A stretch of DNA of 64,000 nt from Streptomyces sp. NL15-2K (GTDB lineage: Bacteria; Actinomycetota; Actinomycetes; Streptomycetales; Streptomycetaceae), in contig NZ_CP130630.1 in the NCBI RefSeq assembly GCF_030551255.1, forward strand, positions 6,491,501-6,555,500, written 5' to 3'. Below are positions 1 to 8,091 of this stretch, in pieces; position 1 is the stretch's first letter; each line of letters opens with the position of its first letter. The position numbers and the translations under genes were made by a program. The notes beneath the pieces are model-generated. The model made no database searches. It was given only the letters and a program-made list of their open reading frames with translations, and was not told where the DNA came from.

Positions 1-27
1 ACAGGACTGAGCCTCACGGGGGTTGAG

Positions 28-240
28 ATGTGCAAGGCGGTACGGGCGCGGCTGCGTGCCCTGGTGTGCGGGGCGGTGCGTGCGGTGCGCAGGGACACGG
101 GGATGGTCACCTCGGAGTACGCGATGGGGATTGTCGCGGCGGTGGCGTTCGCGGTGGTCCTCTACAAGGTGGTGACGAGCGGCCAGGTCAACGCGGAACT
201 GCAGGCCATCGTGGAGCGGGCGCTCGATGAGGGGGCGTGA
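28..240 (+). CDS. DUF4244 family Flp-pilin-like small protein
   Basis: A 70-aa protein with a basic N-terminus (about residues 1-25), then T-S-E-Y-A-M-G and one hydrophobic segment (about 30-50). This is the layout of actinobacterial DUF4244 proteins, which sit beside TadE-type genes and resemble type IVb (Flp) pilins cut by a prepilin peptidase. It is probably the major pilin-like subunit of a tad/flp machine, held in the membrane before assembly. A GGGGG/TTGAG purine stretch precedes the ATG. The next gene overlaps its 3' end, so the genes are co-transcribed. The tad ATPase and membrane genes expected upstream would lie outside the window. Family assignment is from recognition, not a search. 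Confidence 0.75.
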   Translation: MCKAVRARLRALVCGAVRAVRRDTGMVTSEYAMGIVAAVAFAVVLYKVVTSGQVNAELQAIVERALDEGA

Positions 241-640
241 GCGGCAGATGGGCAGGCGCCGTGCCCGGGTAACGGGCGGGAGGTGCACGAGGGAGCCGGA
301 CAGAGGGTTCGTCACGGCGGAGTCGGCCGTGGTGCTGCCCGTGCTGGTGATGTTCGCGATGGCGCTGGTGTGGGGGCTGCTCGTGGTGGCCGCGCAGATC
401 CAGTGCGTGGACGCGGCGCGGACCGGCGCCCGCGCGGCGGCTCGCCAGGATCCGGCCGACGCGGTCGTCGAGGCGACTCGTCGGGCGGCACCGCGCGACG
501 CGCGGGTCACGGTCAGCCGGGAGGGCGACCAGGTCCGTGTGACGGTCGTGGCGAAGCCCGCCGCGCTGCACGGGCTGCCCTTCGAGGTGCGGGAGGAGGC
601 CGTGGCATCGGCGGAGGAGACCGTGGGGGCGGAGGGATGA
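227..640 (+). CDS. TadE family pilus-assembly protein
   Basis: A 137-aa protein with a basic N-terminus and then the TadE signature: G-F-V-T-A-E-S-A-V-V-L-P leading into one long membrane helix (about residues 28-60), followed by a polar extracytoplasmic domain. TadE proteins are minor pilins of Flp/Tad pili. The ATG at 227 has GGAG 10 nt upstream and overlaps the preceding gene by 14 nt; an in-frame ATG at 248 is an alternative without a better ribosome site. Its stop overlaps the next start (ATGA), indicating translational coupling within one operon. Confidence 0.78.
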   Translation: MRGRERQMGRRRARVTGGRCTREPDRGFVTAESAVVLPVLVMFAMALVWGLLVVAAQIQCVDAARTGARAAARQDPADAVVEATRRAAPRDARVTVSREGDQVRVTVVAKPAALHGLPFEVREEAVASAEETVGAEG

Positions 641-1185
641 GGTTCGGCTCGATGAGGGACGGCTCCTCGGATCGCGGGTCCGCCACCGTGTGGAGCGTGT
701 GTGCGATCGCCGTGCTGTGTGTGGTGTTCGGCGTGGTGCTCGCCCTGGGGCAGGCCGTCGTGACCCGGCATCGCGCGGCCGGCGGCGCGGATCTCGCGGC
801 CCTCGCGGCGGCGGACCACTGGGCGGACGGCGCCACGGCGGCCTGCGGCCGGGCGGACGACGTGGCCCGAGCCCAGGGCACGCGGCTCGTGCGGTGCGCC
901 ATCGTGGGCGAGACCTCGGACCTGACGGCGGCGTCGGGACGGGGGCCGTTCACGGCGGAGGTCAGGGCACGGGCGGGGCCTGTGGAGTCGTTGGTTCCTG
1001 CGGAGCCGGCGGCTCCTGTGGAGTCGGCGGGGCCTCCGGAGTCGGCGGTTCCTGCGGATCGGGTGCCGCTGGAGGACCCTGCGGGCCCAGCTCCTCTCCC
1101 GGCCCCGGCGGCACCGCCCCCTCTGCCTCCTCTGCCTCCTCCGCCCCCGGCTTCTCGTCCGGCGCCCCTCGCAACAGCTCCGTGA
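637..1185 (+). CDS. TadE/TadG-like membrane-anchored protein (Rv3654c-type)
   Basis: A 182-aa protein. The first ~115 residues look like actinobacterial Rv3654c-type proteins encoded after TadE: G-S-A-T-V-W-S, a membrane helix (about 22-42), then A-G-G-A-D-L-A-A-L-A-A-A, the helical motif shared with TadG N-termini. From about residue 110 the protein becomes a Pro/Ala-rich tail made entirely of sequence that is also the 3' end of the convergent helicase on the other strand. Homologues, as I recall, end near the start of that tail, so the extension may reflect loss of the original stop. The ATG overlaps the upstream stop by 4 nt. Confidence 0.7.
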   Translation: MRFGSMRDGSSDRGSATVWSVCAIAVLCVVFGVVLALGQAVVTRHRAAGGADLAALAAADHWADGATAACGRADDVARAQGTRLVRCAIVGETSDLTAASGRGPFTAEVRARAGPVESLVPAEPAAPVESAGPPESAVPADRVPLEDPAGPAPLPAPAAPPPLPPLPPPPPASRPAPLATAP

Positions 1186-3523
1186 GCAGCCGTACGGCCC
1201 CTCGCTTGTGGAGCGGATCGTTCCCGTTGCCGCACTTGGGGGACTGGATGCAGGACGGGCAGCCGGCCTCGCACTCGCAGGAGGCGATGGCTTGGCGGGT
1301 GGCGGTGAGCCACTCGCGGGCGGTGTGGAAGGCGCGCTCCGCGAAGCCCGCGCCGCCGGGGTGGCCGTCGTAGACGAAGACCGTCGGCAGGAGGGTGTCG
1401 GGGTGCAGCGGGATGGACACGCCGCCGATGTCCCAGCGGTCGCAGGTCGCGAAGAGGGGCAGCATGCCGATCGACGCGTGCTCGGCGGCGTGCAGGGCGC
1501 CGCCGAGGATCTCGGGGTTGATCCGGGCCGCGTCCAGCTGGTCCTCGGTGACCGTCCACCACACGGCACGCGTGCGCAGCGTACGAGGAGGGAGGTCGAG
1601 CTTCGTCTCGCCCAGTACTTCACCGGTGATGACACGTCGACGCAGGAAGGAGACCACTTGGTTGGTGACCTCGACGGAGCCGTAGCACAGGCGTCCGTCG
1701 CCCCAGGGAACCTCGATGTCCGTCTCCAGGACGGAGATCGACGTGGTGTCGCGGGCGACCGTCGCATACGACGGGCTGGCCTGCTCGACCAGGGCGACCG
1801 AGTCCTCCAGGTCGAGGGAGCGCACGAGATACGTGCGGCCCTGGTGCAGGTGCACCGCGCCCTCGTGCACGGTGCCGTGAGCGGCACCCTCGTCGACCGT
1901 GCCCAGCAGGCGGCCCGTCCCGGCCTCGACGACCTGGACCGGCCGGCCGCCTTCTCCGCGGATGTCGGTCAGGTCGGCGGCGCGCTCCCGGCGCGTCCAG
2001 TGCCAGGCCTTCGTGCGGCGGCGCAGCAGCTTCGCGGCCCCCAGTTGCGGAAGCAGTTCCGCGCAGGCCGGGCCGAACAGGGGAAGGTCCTCATCGGTCA
2101 GCGGGAGTTCCGCGGCCGCCGCGCACAGGTGCGGGGCGAGCACGTACGGGTTGTCGGGGTCGAGGACCGTCGACTCCACGGGCTGCTCGAAGAGGGCTTC
2201 GGGGTGGTGGACGAGGAAGGTGTCCAGGGGGTCGTCGCGGGCGATCAGGACGGCGAGGGCGCCCTGCCCCGCGCGGCCGGCGCGGCCCGCCTGCTGCCAC
2301 AGGGACGCGCGCGTGCCCGGATACCCGGCGATCAGCACGGCGTCGAGGCCCGAGACGTCGATGCCGAGTTCGAGCGCGGTCGTCGCGGCCAGGCCGAGGA
2401 GTTCGCCGGAGTGGAGCGCCTGTTCGAGTGCGCGGCGCTCCTCGGGGAGGTAGCCGCCCCGGTACGCCGCGACACGCCCGGCCAATGACCGGTCCACCTC
2501 GGCCAGACGCTCCTGGGCGATCACCGAGATCAGCTCGGCACCGCGCCGGGAGCGGACGAAGGCGACGGACCGTACGCCCTGCACGGTGAGGTCGGTCAGC
2601 AGGTCGGCCGTCTCGGCGGTGGCGGTACGGCGGACAGGTGCGCCCTTCTCGCCCTGTAGTTCGGTGAGCGGGGGCTCCCAGAGGGCGAACACCAGTTCAC
2701 CGCGCGGAGAGGCGTCGTCGGCCACCTCCACCACCGGGAGGCCGGTCAGGCGGCGGGCGGCCACCGAGGGCTCGGCGGCGGTCGCGGAGGCCAGCAGGAA
2801 CACGGGCGAGGCGCCGTACCGGGCGCACAGGCGGCGCAGGCGGCGCAGCACCTGGGCGACGTGGGAGCCGAAGACACCGCGGTAGGTGTGGCACTCGTCG
2901 ATGACGACGTACTTCAAAGACCGCAGGAAGGAGGACCAGCGGGGGTGTGACGGGAGTATGCCGCGATGCAGCATGTCCGGGTTGGTGAGGACGTAGTTGG
3001 CGTACTGGCGGACCCACTCGCGTTCCTCGACCGGCGTGTCGCCGTCGTAGACGGCGGGGCGTACGGAATTGCCCAGAGGTTGTGAAAGTTCCTTCACGGA
3101 CCGGCACTGATCCGCCGCGAGGGCCTTCGTGGGAGCCAGGTAGAGGGCGGTGGCGCCGCGGCCGTTCGGGGCCTCGGAGCCGTCCAGAACCGTCGACAGG
3201 ACGGGCACGAGGTACGCCAGGGACTTGCCGGACGCGGTGCCGGTGGCGACGACCACCGAGTCGCCGTCCAGGGCGTGCTCGGCCGCGCGTGCCTGGTGGG
3301 CCCAGGGGTGTTCGATTCCGCAGGCCTGCACCGCGGCGATGACCTCCGAGCGGATCCGGTCCGGCCAGACGGCATGGCGACCCTCGCGCGGGGGCAAGTG
3401 CTCCGTATGAGTGATGCGCGAAGCCCGGCTCGGCCCCGCGGCGAGCCGGTCCAGGACCGTGCCTGGCGAGAGCCGGGAGGCGGGTTCCGTCCGGGGTCGA
3501 TCGGATCGGTGATTCTTGGCCAT
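962..3523 (-). CDS. DEAD/DEAH-box helicase with C-terminal DUF1998 domain
   Basis: An 853-aa superfamily 2 helicase of the YprA/Hrq1-like group. Visible motifs: Walker A in T-G-T-A-S-G-K-S, the DECH box in V-V-I-D-E-C-H-T, motif III in L-A-S-A-T-A, and motif VI as Q-Q-A-G-R-A-G-R-A-G. The C-terminal part holds a four-cysteine cluster (C-E-C-E-A-G-C-P-S-C...P-K-C-G-N-G-N) typical of the DUF1998 zinc-binding module. Its likely role is ATP-dependent DNA unwinding in repair. The ATG at 3523 (M-A-K-N-H) was chosen; upstream in-frame codons lack family sequence. The last ~65 residues are a Pro/Glu-rich low-complexity tail overlapping the convergent pilus gene. It is divergent from bldG. Confidence 0.85.
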   Translation of the reverse strand: MAKNHRSDRPRTEPASRLSPGTVLDRLAAGPSRASRITHTEHLPPREGRHAVWPDRIRSEVIAAVQACGIEHPWAHQARAAEHALDGDSVVVATGTASGKSLAYLVPVLSTVLDGSEAPNGRGATALYLAPTKALAADQCRSVKELSQPLGNSVRPAVYDGDTPVEEREWVRQYANYVLTNPDMLHRGILPSHPRWSSFLRSLKYVVIDECHTYRGVFGSHVAQVLRRLRRLCARYGASPVFLLASATAAEPSVAARRLTGLPVVEVADDASPRGELVFALWEPPLTELQGEKGAPVRRTATAETADLLTDLTVQGVRSVAFVRSRRGAELISVIAQERLAEVDRSLAGRVAAYRGGYLPEERRALEQALHSGELLGLAATTALELGIDVSGLDAVLIAGYPGTRASLWQQAGRAGRAGQGALAVLIARDDPLDTFLVHHPEALFEQPVESTVLDPDNPYVLAPHLCAAAAELPLTDEDLPLFGPACAELLPQLGAAKLLRRRTKAWHWTRRERAADLTDIRGEGGRPVQVVEAGTGRLLGTVDEGAAHGTVHEGAVHLHQGRTYLVRSLDLEDSVALVEQASPSYATVARDTTSISVLETDIEVPWGDGRLCYGSVEVTNQVVSFLRRRVITGEVLGETKLDLPPRTLRTRAVWWTVTEDQLDAARINPEILGGALHAAEHASIGMLPLFATCDRWDIGGVSIPLHPDTLLPTVFVYDGHPGGAGFAERAFHTAREWLTATRQAIASCECEAGCPSCIQSPKCGNGNDPLHKRGAVRLLTELLRGAPDEKPGAEEAEEAEGAVPPGPGEELGPQGPPAAPDPQEPPTPEAPPTPQEPPAPQEPTTPQAPPVP

Positions 3524-3685
3524 CGGCACCGAGTGTGTCACTGGCGTGACGGACAATGGGACCAAGGCGTCGTGCACGCCTGCCGTAAGTGATTGAATGC
3601 CATCGCGGCTGGCGAACCGTCCTGGGAGCTTCAAGCCGAGGTGTCCCAAGTGGCGACCGCTCGATAGCAAGGTGCTGGAGGATCC

Positions 3686-4027
3686 GTGGACCTGTCCCTG
3701 TCGACCGAAACTGTTGGCGATCGCACGATCGTCAGGGTCGGTGGCGAAATCGACGTATATACCGCGCCCAAGCTGCGCGAGCAGCTGGTCGAGCTGGTGA
3801 ATGACGGCAGTTTCCACCTTGTCGTCGACATGGAGGGCGTGGACTTCCTCGACTCCACCGGGCTCGGCGTACTGGTGGGCGGACTGAAGCGGGTGCGGGC
3901 TCATGAGGGCTCGCTGCGCCTGGTCTGCAACCAGGAGCGCATTTTGAAGATCTTCCGTATCACCGGCCTCACCAAGGTGTTCCCGATCCACACCTCGGTC
4001 GAGGAAGCGGTGGCGGCAACCGACTGA
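3686..4027 (+). CDS. bldG: Anti-sigma factor antagonist BldG
   Basis: A 113-aa STAS-domain protein, nearly identical by eye to BldG of S. coelicolor, which is required for aerial mycelium formation and antibiotic production. The phosphorylatable serine is Ser57 in F-L-D-S-T-G-L-G. Unphosphorylated antagonist binds anti-sigma kinases (such as ApgA/UshX/RsfA types) and so frees sigma factors. Translation starts at GTG 3686, preceded by GGAG at 3677-3680. The next gene, an anti-sigma-like ATPase, follows after 120 nt; in S. coelicolor bldG is transcribed both alone and with that partner. Identification rests on the very conserved sequence and neighbours. Confidence 0.95.
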   Translation: MDLSLSTETVGDRTIVRVGGEIDVYTAPKLREQLVELVNDGSFHLVVDMEGVDFLDSTGLGVLVGGLKRVRAHEGSLRLVCNQERILKIFRITGLTKVFPIHTSVEEAVAATD

Positions 4028-4147
4028 ATCACCGGTCCGGGCGCGGTGGAAAGGCTCCGCGCCCGGGGCGGCCGAAGTTGAACGAGGGGGTCCGGGCGTT
4101 CGGCGGCCGGTCCCCCGACAGCACGCCCGTAGTTCCGAGGGGGATGC

Positions 4148-4585
4148 ATGGCCACCGTTGAACTCCGCTTCAGCGCGCTGCCCGAGCACGTCCGGACCGC
4201 CCGACTGGTGGCGGCAGCGGTGGCGCGCAGGGCCGGAGTGGACGAGGCCGTCCTGGACGAGGTCCGCCTCGCTGTCGGCGAGGCCTGCACCCGTGCCGTC
4301 GGGCTGCATCAGAACGTGGGCATCACGGCGCCGGTGAAGGTGGTGCTGATCGAGGAGGAGAAACAGTTCTCCATCGAGGTCGGCGACGAGGCGCCGCGTC
4401 ACGTTCCCGGCGACCGGGCACCCGGGGACGCGGACGAGGACTCCGACGTGGAGACCGAGGAGGACGAGATGGGCCTCGCGGTCATCAGCGGCCTCGTCGA
4501 CGACGTGGAGGTCAGCGCGGGGGAACACGGCGGTTCGATCCGCATGACCTGGCCGACCACGCCGCCGATCGCGGTGCTTCCCTGA
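4148..4585 (+). CDS. Anti-sigma-factor-like ATPase downstream of bldG (SCO3548-type)
   Basis: A 145-aa HATPase_c_2 protein of the SpoIIAB/RsbW family, conserved directly after bldG in streptomycetes, where it acts as an anti-sigma partner. The N-box region reads G-E-A-C-T-R-A-V (residues 44-51), so the Asn that normally coordinates Mg-ATP is replaced by Arg49. The G1 region keeps an Asp (V-G-D-E-A-P), and the G2-like M-G-L-A-V-I is preceded by an acidic insert of about 15 residues rich in D and E. Nucleotide binding or kinase activity may therefore be reduced. GAGG precedes the ATG. A strong hairpin terminator follows 38 nt after the stop. Confidence 0.85.
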   Translation: MATVELRFSALPEHVRTARLVAAAVARRAGVDEAVLDEVRLAVGEACTRAVGLHQNVGITAPVKVVLIEEEKQFSIEVGDEAPRHVPGDRAPGDADEDSDVETEEDEMGLAVISGLVDDVEVSAGEHGGSIRMTWPTTPPIAVLP

Positions 4586-4622
4586 CACGAGCGACGACCC
4601 GACTGACGTAACGCATCACCCG

Positions 4623-4657
4623 AAGGGCCCTGCTGAGCAGGGCCCTTTGTGTTTTTC
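4623..4657 (+). terminator. Rho-independent terminator after the bldG operon
   Basis: A GC-rich inverted repeat with arms AAGGGCCCTGC and GCAGGGCCCTT (4623-4633 and 4637-4647), a tiny loop, then TTGTGTTTTTC. This is a classical intrinsic terminator 38 nt past the anti-sigma gene and ahead of the AT-richer hppA leader. Confidence 0.88.
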
Positions 4658-4841
4658 AAGAGCATTCTGAATTCGTGAAGCAATTCACGATCAATTTCCG
4701 ATCATTCGATCGGCTGAAAATGCTTTCGAGGCGTTACGCGGGGTGTAGCAGATTCCGGTTTACCGCGTACTGTTTTGATCAGGAACAGATCTCTAGACTC
4801 CGTCCACATCTTGAGCTCAGCCCAAGCGTCAAGGAGGACGA
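4658..4841 (+). promoter_or_regulatory. hppA leader region, unusually AT-rich
   Basis: A 184-nt non-coding stretch clearly richer in A and T than its surroundings, between the terminator and hppA. It holds several short inverted repeats, for example TCGTGAA/TTCACGA around 4674-4690 and CGATCATTCGATCG near 4700-4713. It ends in AAGGAGGACGA, a near-perfect ribosome site for hppA. The promoter is probably here but no single -35/-10 pair stands out. Confidence 0.4.
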
Positions 4842-7247
4842 ATGGCGGGGCTTTCTTCCCCAGACCAGCTGGACCACTCCACAGCCCTCGCGGCAGCGGT
4901 CCTGACCGACGGCAACCGTGTCATGGTGTCGGTCATCGGCGTCGTGGCCTTGGCCGCCCTCGTGGTGGCAGGCGTCCTGGTGCGCCAGGTACTCGCGGCA
5001 GGCGAGGGCACCGACAGCATGAAGAAGATCGCGGCAGCGGTCCAGGAAGGCGCGAACGCCTATCTGGCCCGGCAGTTGCGCACGCTCGGCGTATTCGCCG
5101 TGGTCGTGTTCTTCCTGCTCATGCTGCTACCTGCGGACGACTGGAATCAGCGCGCCGGACGATCGGTGTTCTTCTTGATCGGCGCGGCGTTCTCGGCGGC
5201 CACCGGCTATATCGGTATGTGGCTCGCCGTACGGAGCAATGTGCGCGTCGCCGCCGCCGCGCGCGAGGCGACCCCGGCGGCGGGCGAACCGGAAAAGGAT
5301 CTCACCGCCGTATCGCACAAAGCGATGAAGATCGCTTTTCGTACGGGCGGCGTCGTCGGCATGTTCACGGTGGGGCTCGGTCTGCTGGGCGCCTCCTGCG
5401 TGGTGCTGGTGTACGCCGCCGACGCGCCGAAGGTCCTCGAGGGCTTCGGTCTCGGCGCGGCGCTCATCGCGATGTTCATGCGAGTCGGCGGCGGCATCTT
5501 CACCAAGGCCGCCGATGTCGGCGCCGACCTGGTCGGCAAGGTCGAGCAGGGCATCCCGGAGGACGATCCGCGCAACGCCGCGACCATCGCCGACAACGTG
5601 GGCGACAACGTCGGCGACTGCGCGGGCATGGCGGCCGACCTCTTCGAGTCGTACGCCGTGACCCTGGTCGCCGCGCTGATCCTCGGCAAGGCGGCCTTCG
5701 GCGACGCCGGGCTCGCCTTCCCGCTGCTCGTCCCCGCGATCGGCGTGCTCACCGCGATGATCGGCATCTTCGCCGTGGCCCCGCGCCGCGCCGACCGCAG
5801 CGGCATGTCCGCGATCAACCGGGGCTTCTTCATCTCCGCGGTGATCTCGCTCGTGCTGGTGGCGGTGGCCGTCTTCGTCTACCTCCCCGGGAAGTACGCC
5901 GACCTCGACGGCGTCACCGACACGGCGATCCTGGGCAAGGGCGGCGACCCGCGGATCCTCGCGCTCGTCGCGGTGGCGATCGGCATCCTGCTCGCGGCCG
6001 TGATCCAGCAGCTGACGGGCTACTTCACCGAGACCAACCGCCGACCGGTCAAGGACATCGGCAAGTCCTCGCTCACGGGGCCCGCCACCGTCGTCCTGGC
6101 TGGCATCTCGGTCGGCCTCGAATCGGCCGTCTACACCGCCTTGTTGATCGGCCTCGGCGTGTACGGGGCGTTCCTGCTCGGCGGTACGTCGATCATGCTG
6201 GCGCTGTTCGCGGTGGCGCTGGCCGGCACCGGCCTGCTCACCACGGTCGGTGTGATCGTCGCCATGGACACCTTCGGGCCGGTCTCCGACAACGCGCAGG
6301 GCATCGCCGAGATGTCCGGCGACGTCGAGGGGGCGGGCGCCCAGGTGCTCACCAACCTCGACGCGGTCGGCAACACCACCAAGGCCATCACGAAGGGCAT
6401 CGCCATCGCCACCGCCGTCCTGGCGGCGTCGGCGCTCTTCGGGTCGTACCGTGACGCGATCATCACCGGCGCGCGGGACGTGGGCGAGAAGCTGTCCGGC
6501 GAGGGCGCGCCGATGAACCTGATGATGGACATCTCACAGCCCAACAACCTCGTCGGTCTCATCGCGGGCGCGGCGGTCGTCTTCCTGTTCTCGGGGCTCG
6601 CGATCAACGCCGTGTCGCGGTCGGCGGGTTCCGTGGTGTACGAGGTGCGGCGGCAGTTCCGCGAGCATCCCGGGATCATGGACTACAGCGAGAAACCGGA
6701 GTACGGCAAGGTCGTCGACATCTGCACCAGGGATGCCCTGCGCGAGCTCGCCACGCCCGGACTGCTCGCCGTGATGGCGCCCATCTTCATCGGGTTCACG
6801 CTCGGTGTGGGTGCCCTCGGCGCCTTCCTCGCGGGCGCGATCGGGGCGGGCACGCTGATGGCGGTGTTCCTCGCCAACTCCGGTGGCGCGTGGGACAACG
6901 CCAAGAAGCTCGTCGAGGACGGCCACCACGGCGGCAAGGGCAGTGAGGCCCATGCCGCGACGGTGATCGGCGACACGGTCGGCGACCCCTTCAAGGACAC
7001 CGCCGGTCCCGCGATCAACCCGCTGCTGAAGGTGATGAACCTGGTGTCGCTGCTGATCGCGCCGGCGGTCATCAAGTTCAGTTACGGCGACGACGAGAAC
7101 ATCGGCGTACGGATCGCGGTCGCGGCCCTGGCCTTCGTCGTGATCGCGGGCGCCGTCTACGTCTCCAAGCGGCGCGGGATCGCCATGGGTGACGAAGACA
7201 ACGCCGAACAGGCGCCCAAGTCGGCCGATCCGGCGGTGGTTTCGTAG
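4842..7247 (+). CDS. hppA: Proton-translocating membrane pyrophosphatase
   Basis: An 801-aa polytopic membrane protein of the H+-PPase family, which couples hydrolysis of cytosolic PPi to proton export. The substrate-site signature D-V-G-A-D-L-V-G-K begins at residue 225 and is followed by the conserved E-x-G-I-P-E-D-D-P-R-N and two D-N-V-G-D-N/D-C motifs. At the cation-selectivity site it reads G-N-T-T-K-A with Lys514, the form associated with K+-independent enzymes. About 16 hydrophobic segments are spread over the length. The ATG has AAGGAGGA 6 nt upstream. It stands as a single-gene unit. Confidence 0.95.
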   Translation: MAGLSSPDQLDHSTALAAAVLTDGNRVMVSVIGVVALAALVVAGVLVRQVLAAGEGTDSMKKIAAAVQEGANAYLARQLRTLGVFAVVVFFLLMLLPADDWNQRAGRSVFFLIGAAFSAATGYIGMWLAVRSNVRVAAAAREATPAAGEPEKDLTAVSHKAMKIAFRTGGVVGMFTVGLGLLGASCVVLVYAADAPKVLEGFGLGAALIAMFMRVGGGIFTKAADVGADLVGKVEQGIPEDDPRNAATIADNVGDNVGDCAGMAADLFESYAVTLVAALILGKAAFGDAGLAFPLLVPAIGVLTAMIGIFAVAPRRADRSGMSAINRGFFISAVISLVLVAVAVFVYLPGKYADLDGVTDTAILGKGGDPRILALVAVAIGILLAAVIQQLTGYFTETNRRPVKDIGKSSLTGPATVVLAGISVGLESAVYTALLIGLGVYGAFLLGGTSIMLALFAVALAGTGLLTTVGVIVAMDTFGPVSDNAQGIAEMSGDVEGAGAQVLTNLDAVGNTTKAITKGIAIATAVLAASALFGSYRDAIITGARDVGEKLSGEGAPMNLMMDISQPNNLVGLIAGAAVVFLFSGLAINAVSRSAGSVVYEVRRQFREHPGIMDYSEKPEYGKVVDICTRDALRELATPGLLAVMAPIFIGFTLGVGALGAFLAGAIGAGTLMAVFLANSGGAWDNAKKLVEDGHHGGKGSEAHAATVIGDTVGDPFKDTAGPAINPLLKVMNLVSLLIAPAVIKFSYGDDENIGVRIAVAALAFVVIAGAVYVSKRRGIAMGDEDNAEQAPKSADPAVVS

Positions 7248-7275
7248 GGCGGTTCCACGAGGCCCAGCTCAAGGG

Positions 7276-7313
7276 GCGGGCGGGCGGCGCGTGTTGACGT
7301 GCCACCCGCCCGC
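7276..7313 (+). terminator. Candidate hppA terminator hairpin
   Basis: A GC-rich hairpin with arms GCGGGCGG (7280-7287) and CCGCCCGC (7306-7313), 33 nt after the hppA stop. There is no clear T-run, so it may act as a weak or factor-assisted terminator. Confidence 0.45.
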
Positions 7314-7460
7314 TTCGTGTGTGTTCACACCCCGGCCGTGAGCCTTGTCTCGCTTGGAGCAAATAGGCTCAAACCGGATCTTTGCGGACCTTCGACGTGT
7401 GGGTGTCGTCCACATGCCGTGTATGTTCCGGGGCCGAGAGCCATGGAAGGGACCAATCCG

Positions 7461-8033
7461 GTGAACAAGAAGCTCGCGGCCGCGCTGTCCGGCGGTGCGG
7501 TACTGGTACTGGCGCTGTCCGGGTGCGGCGGCGACGACAGCAGTGAAAAGCTGAACTCCTGGGCCAAGGAGGTCTGCGACGCAGTACAGCCGCAGGCCAA
7601 GAAGATCGAGGCCGCCAACGCCGCGATCCAGAAGGAGACCTCGGACAACAGCACGCCGGAAGCGGTCCAGAAGACCGACGCGCAGGCCTTCCAGGACATG
7701 TCGGACGCCTACAAGGCGATCGGGGCCGCCGTGACCAAGGCCGGGGCACCGGACGTCGACAAGGGCGAGAAGAAGCAGCAGGACGCCGTCAAGGAGCTCA
7801 ACACCATCTCCTCGTCGTACGCGTCCCTGAAGACGCAGGTCGACAAGCTCGACACCAAGGACCAGGCCAAGTTCGCCGACGGCCTCAAGGACATCGCGAC
7901 CGAGCTGGACAAGCTGAGCAAGAGCGGAAACGACGCCCTGAAGACGCTCGAAGAGGGCGACGTCGGCCAGGCGATGGCCAAGCAGCAGAGCTGCAAGAGC
8001 GCGTCCGCCCCGGCCTCGGCGACGACGGGCTGA
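7461..8033 (+). CDS. Secreted lipoprotein, helical, function unknown
   Basis: A 190-aa predicted lipoprotein. It has a short basic start (V-N-K-K-L), a hydrophobic core, and the lipobox L-A-L-S-G-C, then a Lys/Asp/Ala-rich helical body with two further cysteines (E-V-C-D near residue 35 and Q-S-C-K near the end) that could pair outside the cell. GTG 7461 is chosen because GGAAGGGA lies about 10 nt upstream and it puts the signal peptide at the very start; an in-frame ATG at 7443 is the alternative. It is found next to hppA in streptomycetes, from recollection. No enzyme motif is visible. Confidence 0.8.
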   Translation: MNKKLAAALSGGAVLVLALSGCGGDDSSEKLNSWAKEVCDAVQPQAKKIEAANAAIQKETSDNSTPEAVQKTDAQAFQDMSDAYKAIGAAVTKAGAPDVDKGEKKQQDAVKELNTISSSYASLKTQVDKLDTKDQAKFADGLKDIATELDKLSKSGNDALKTLEEGDVGQAMAKQQSCKSASAPASATTG

Positions 8034-8091
8034 GGTTCGCGGGGGCCGGCGGGGCACTCTGGCGCACGGGTTCGCGGGTCACAATGGGAAC

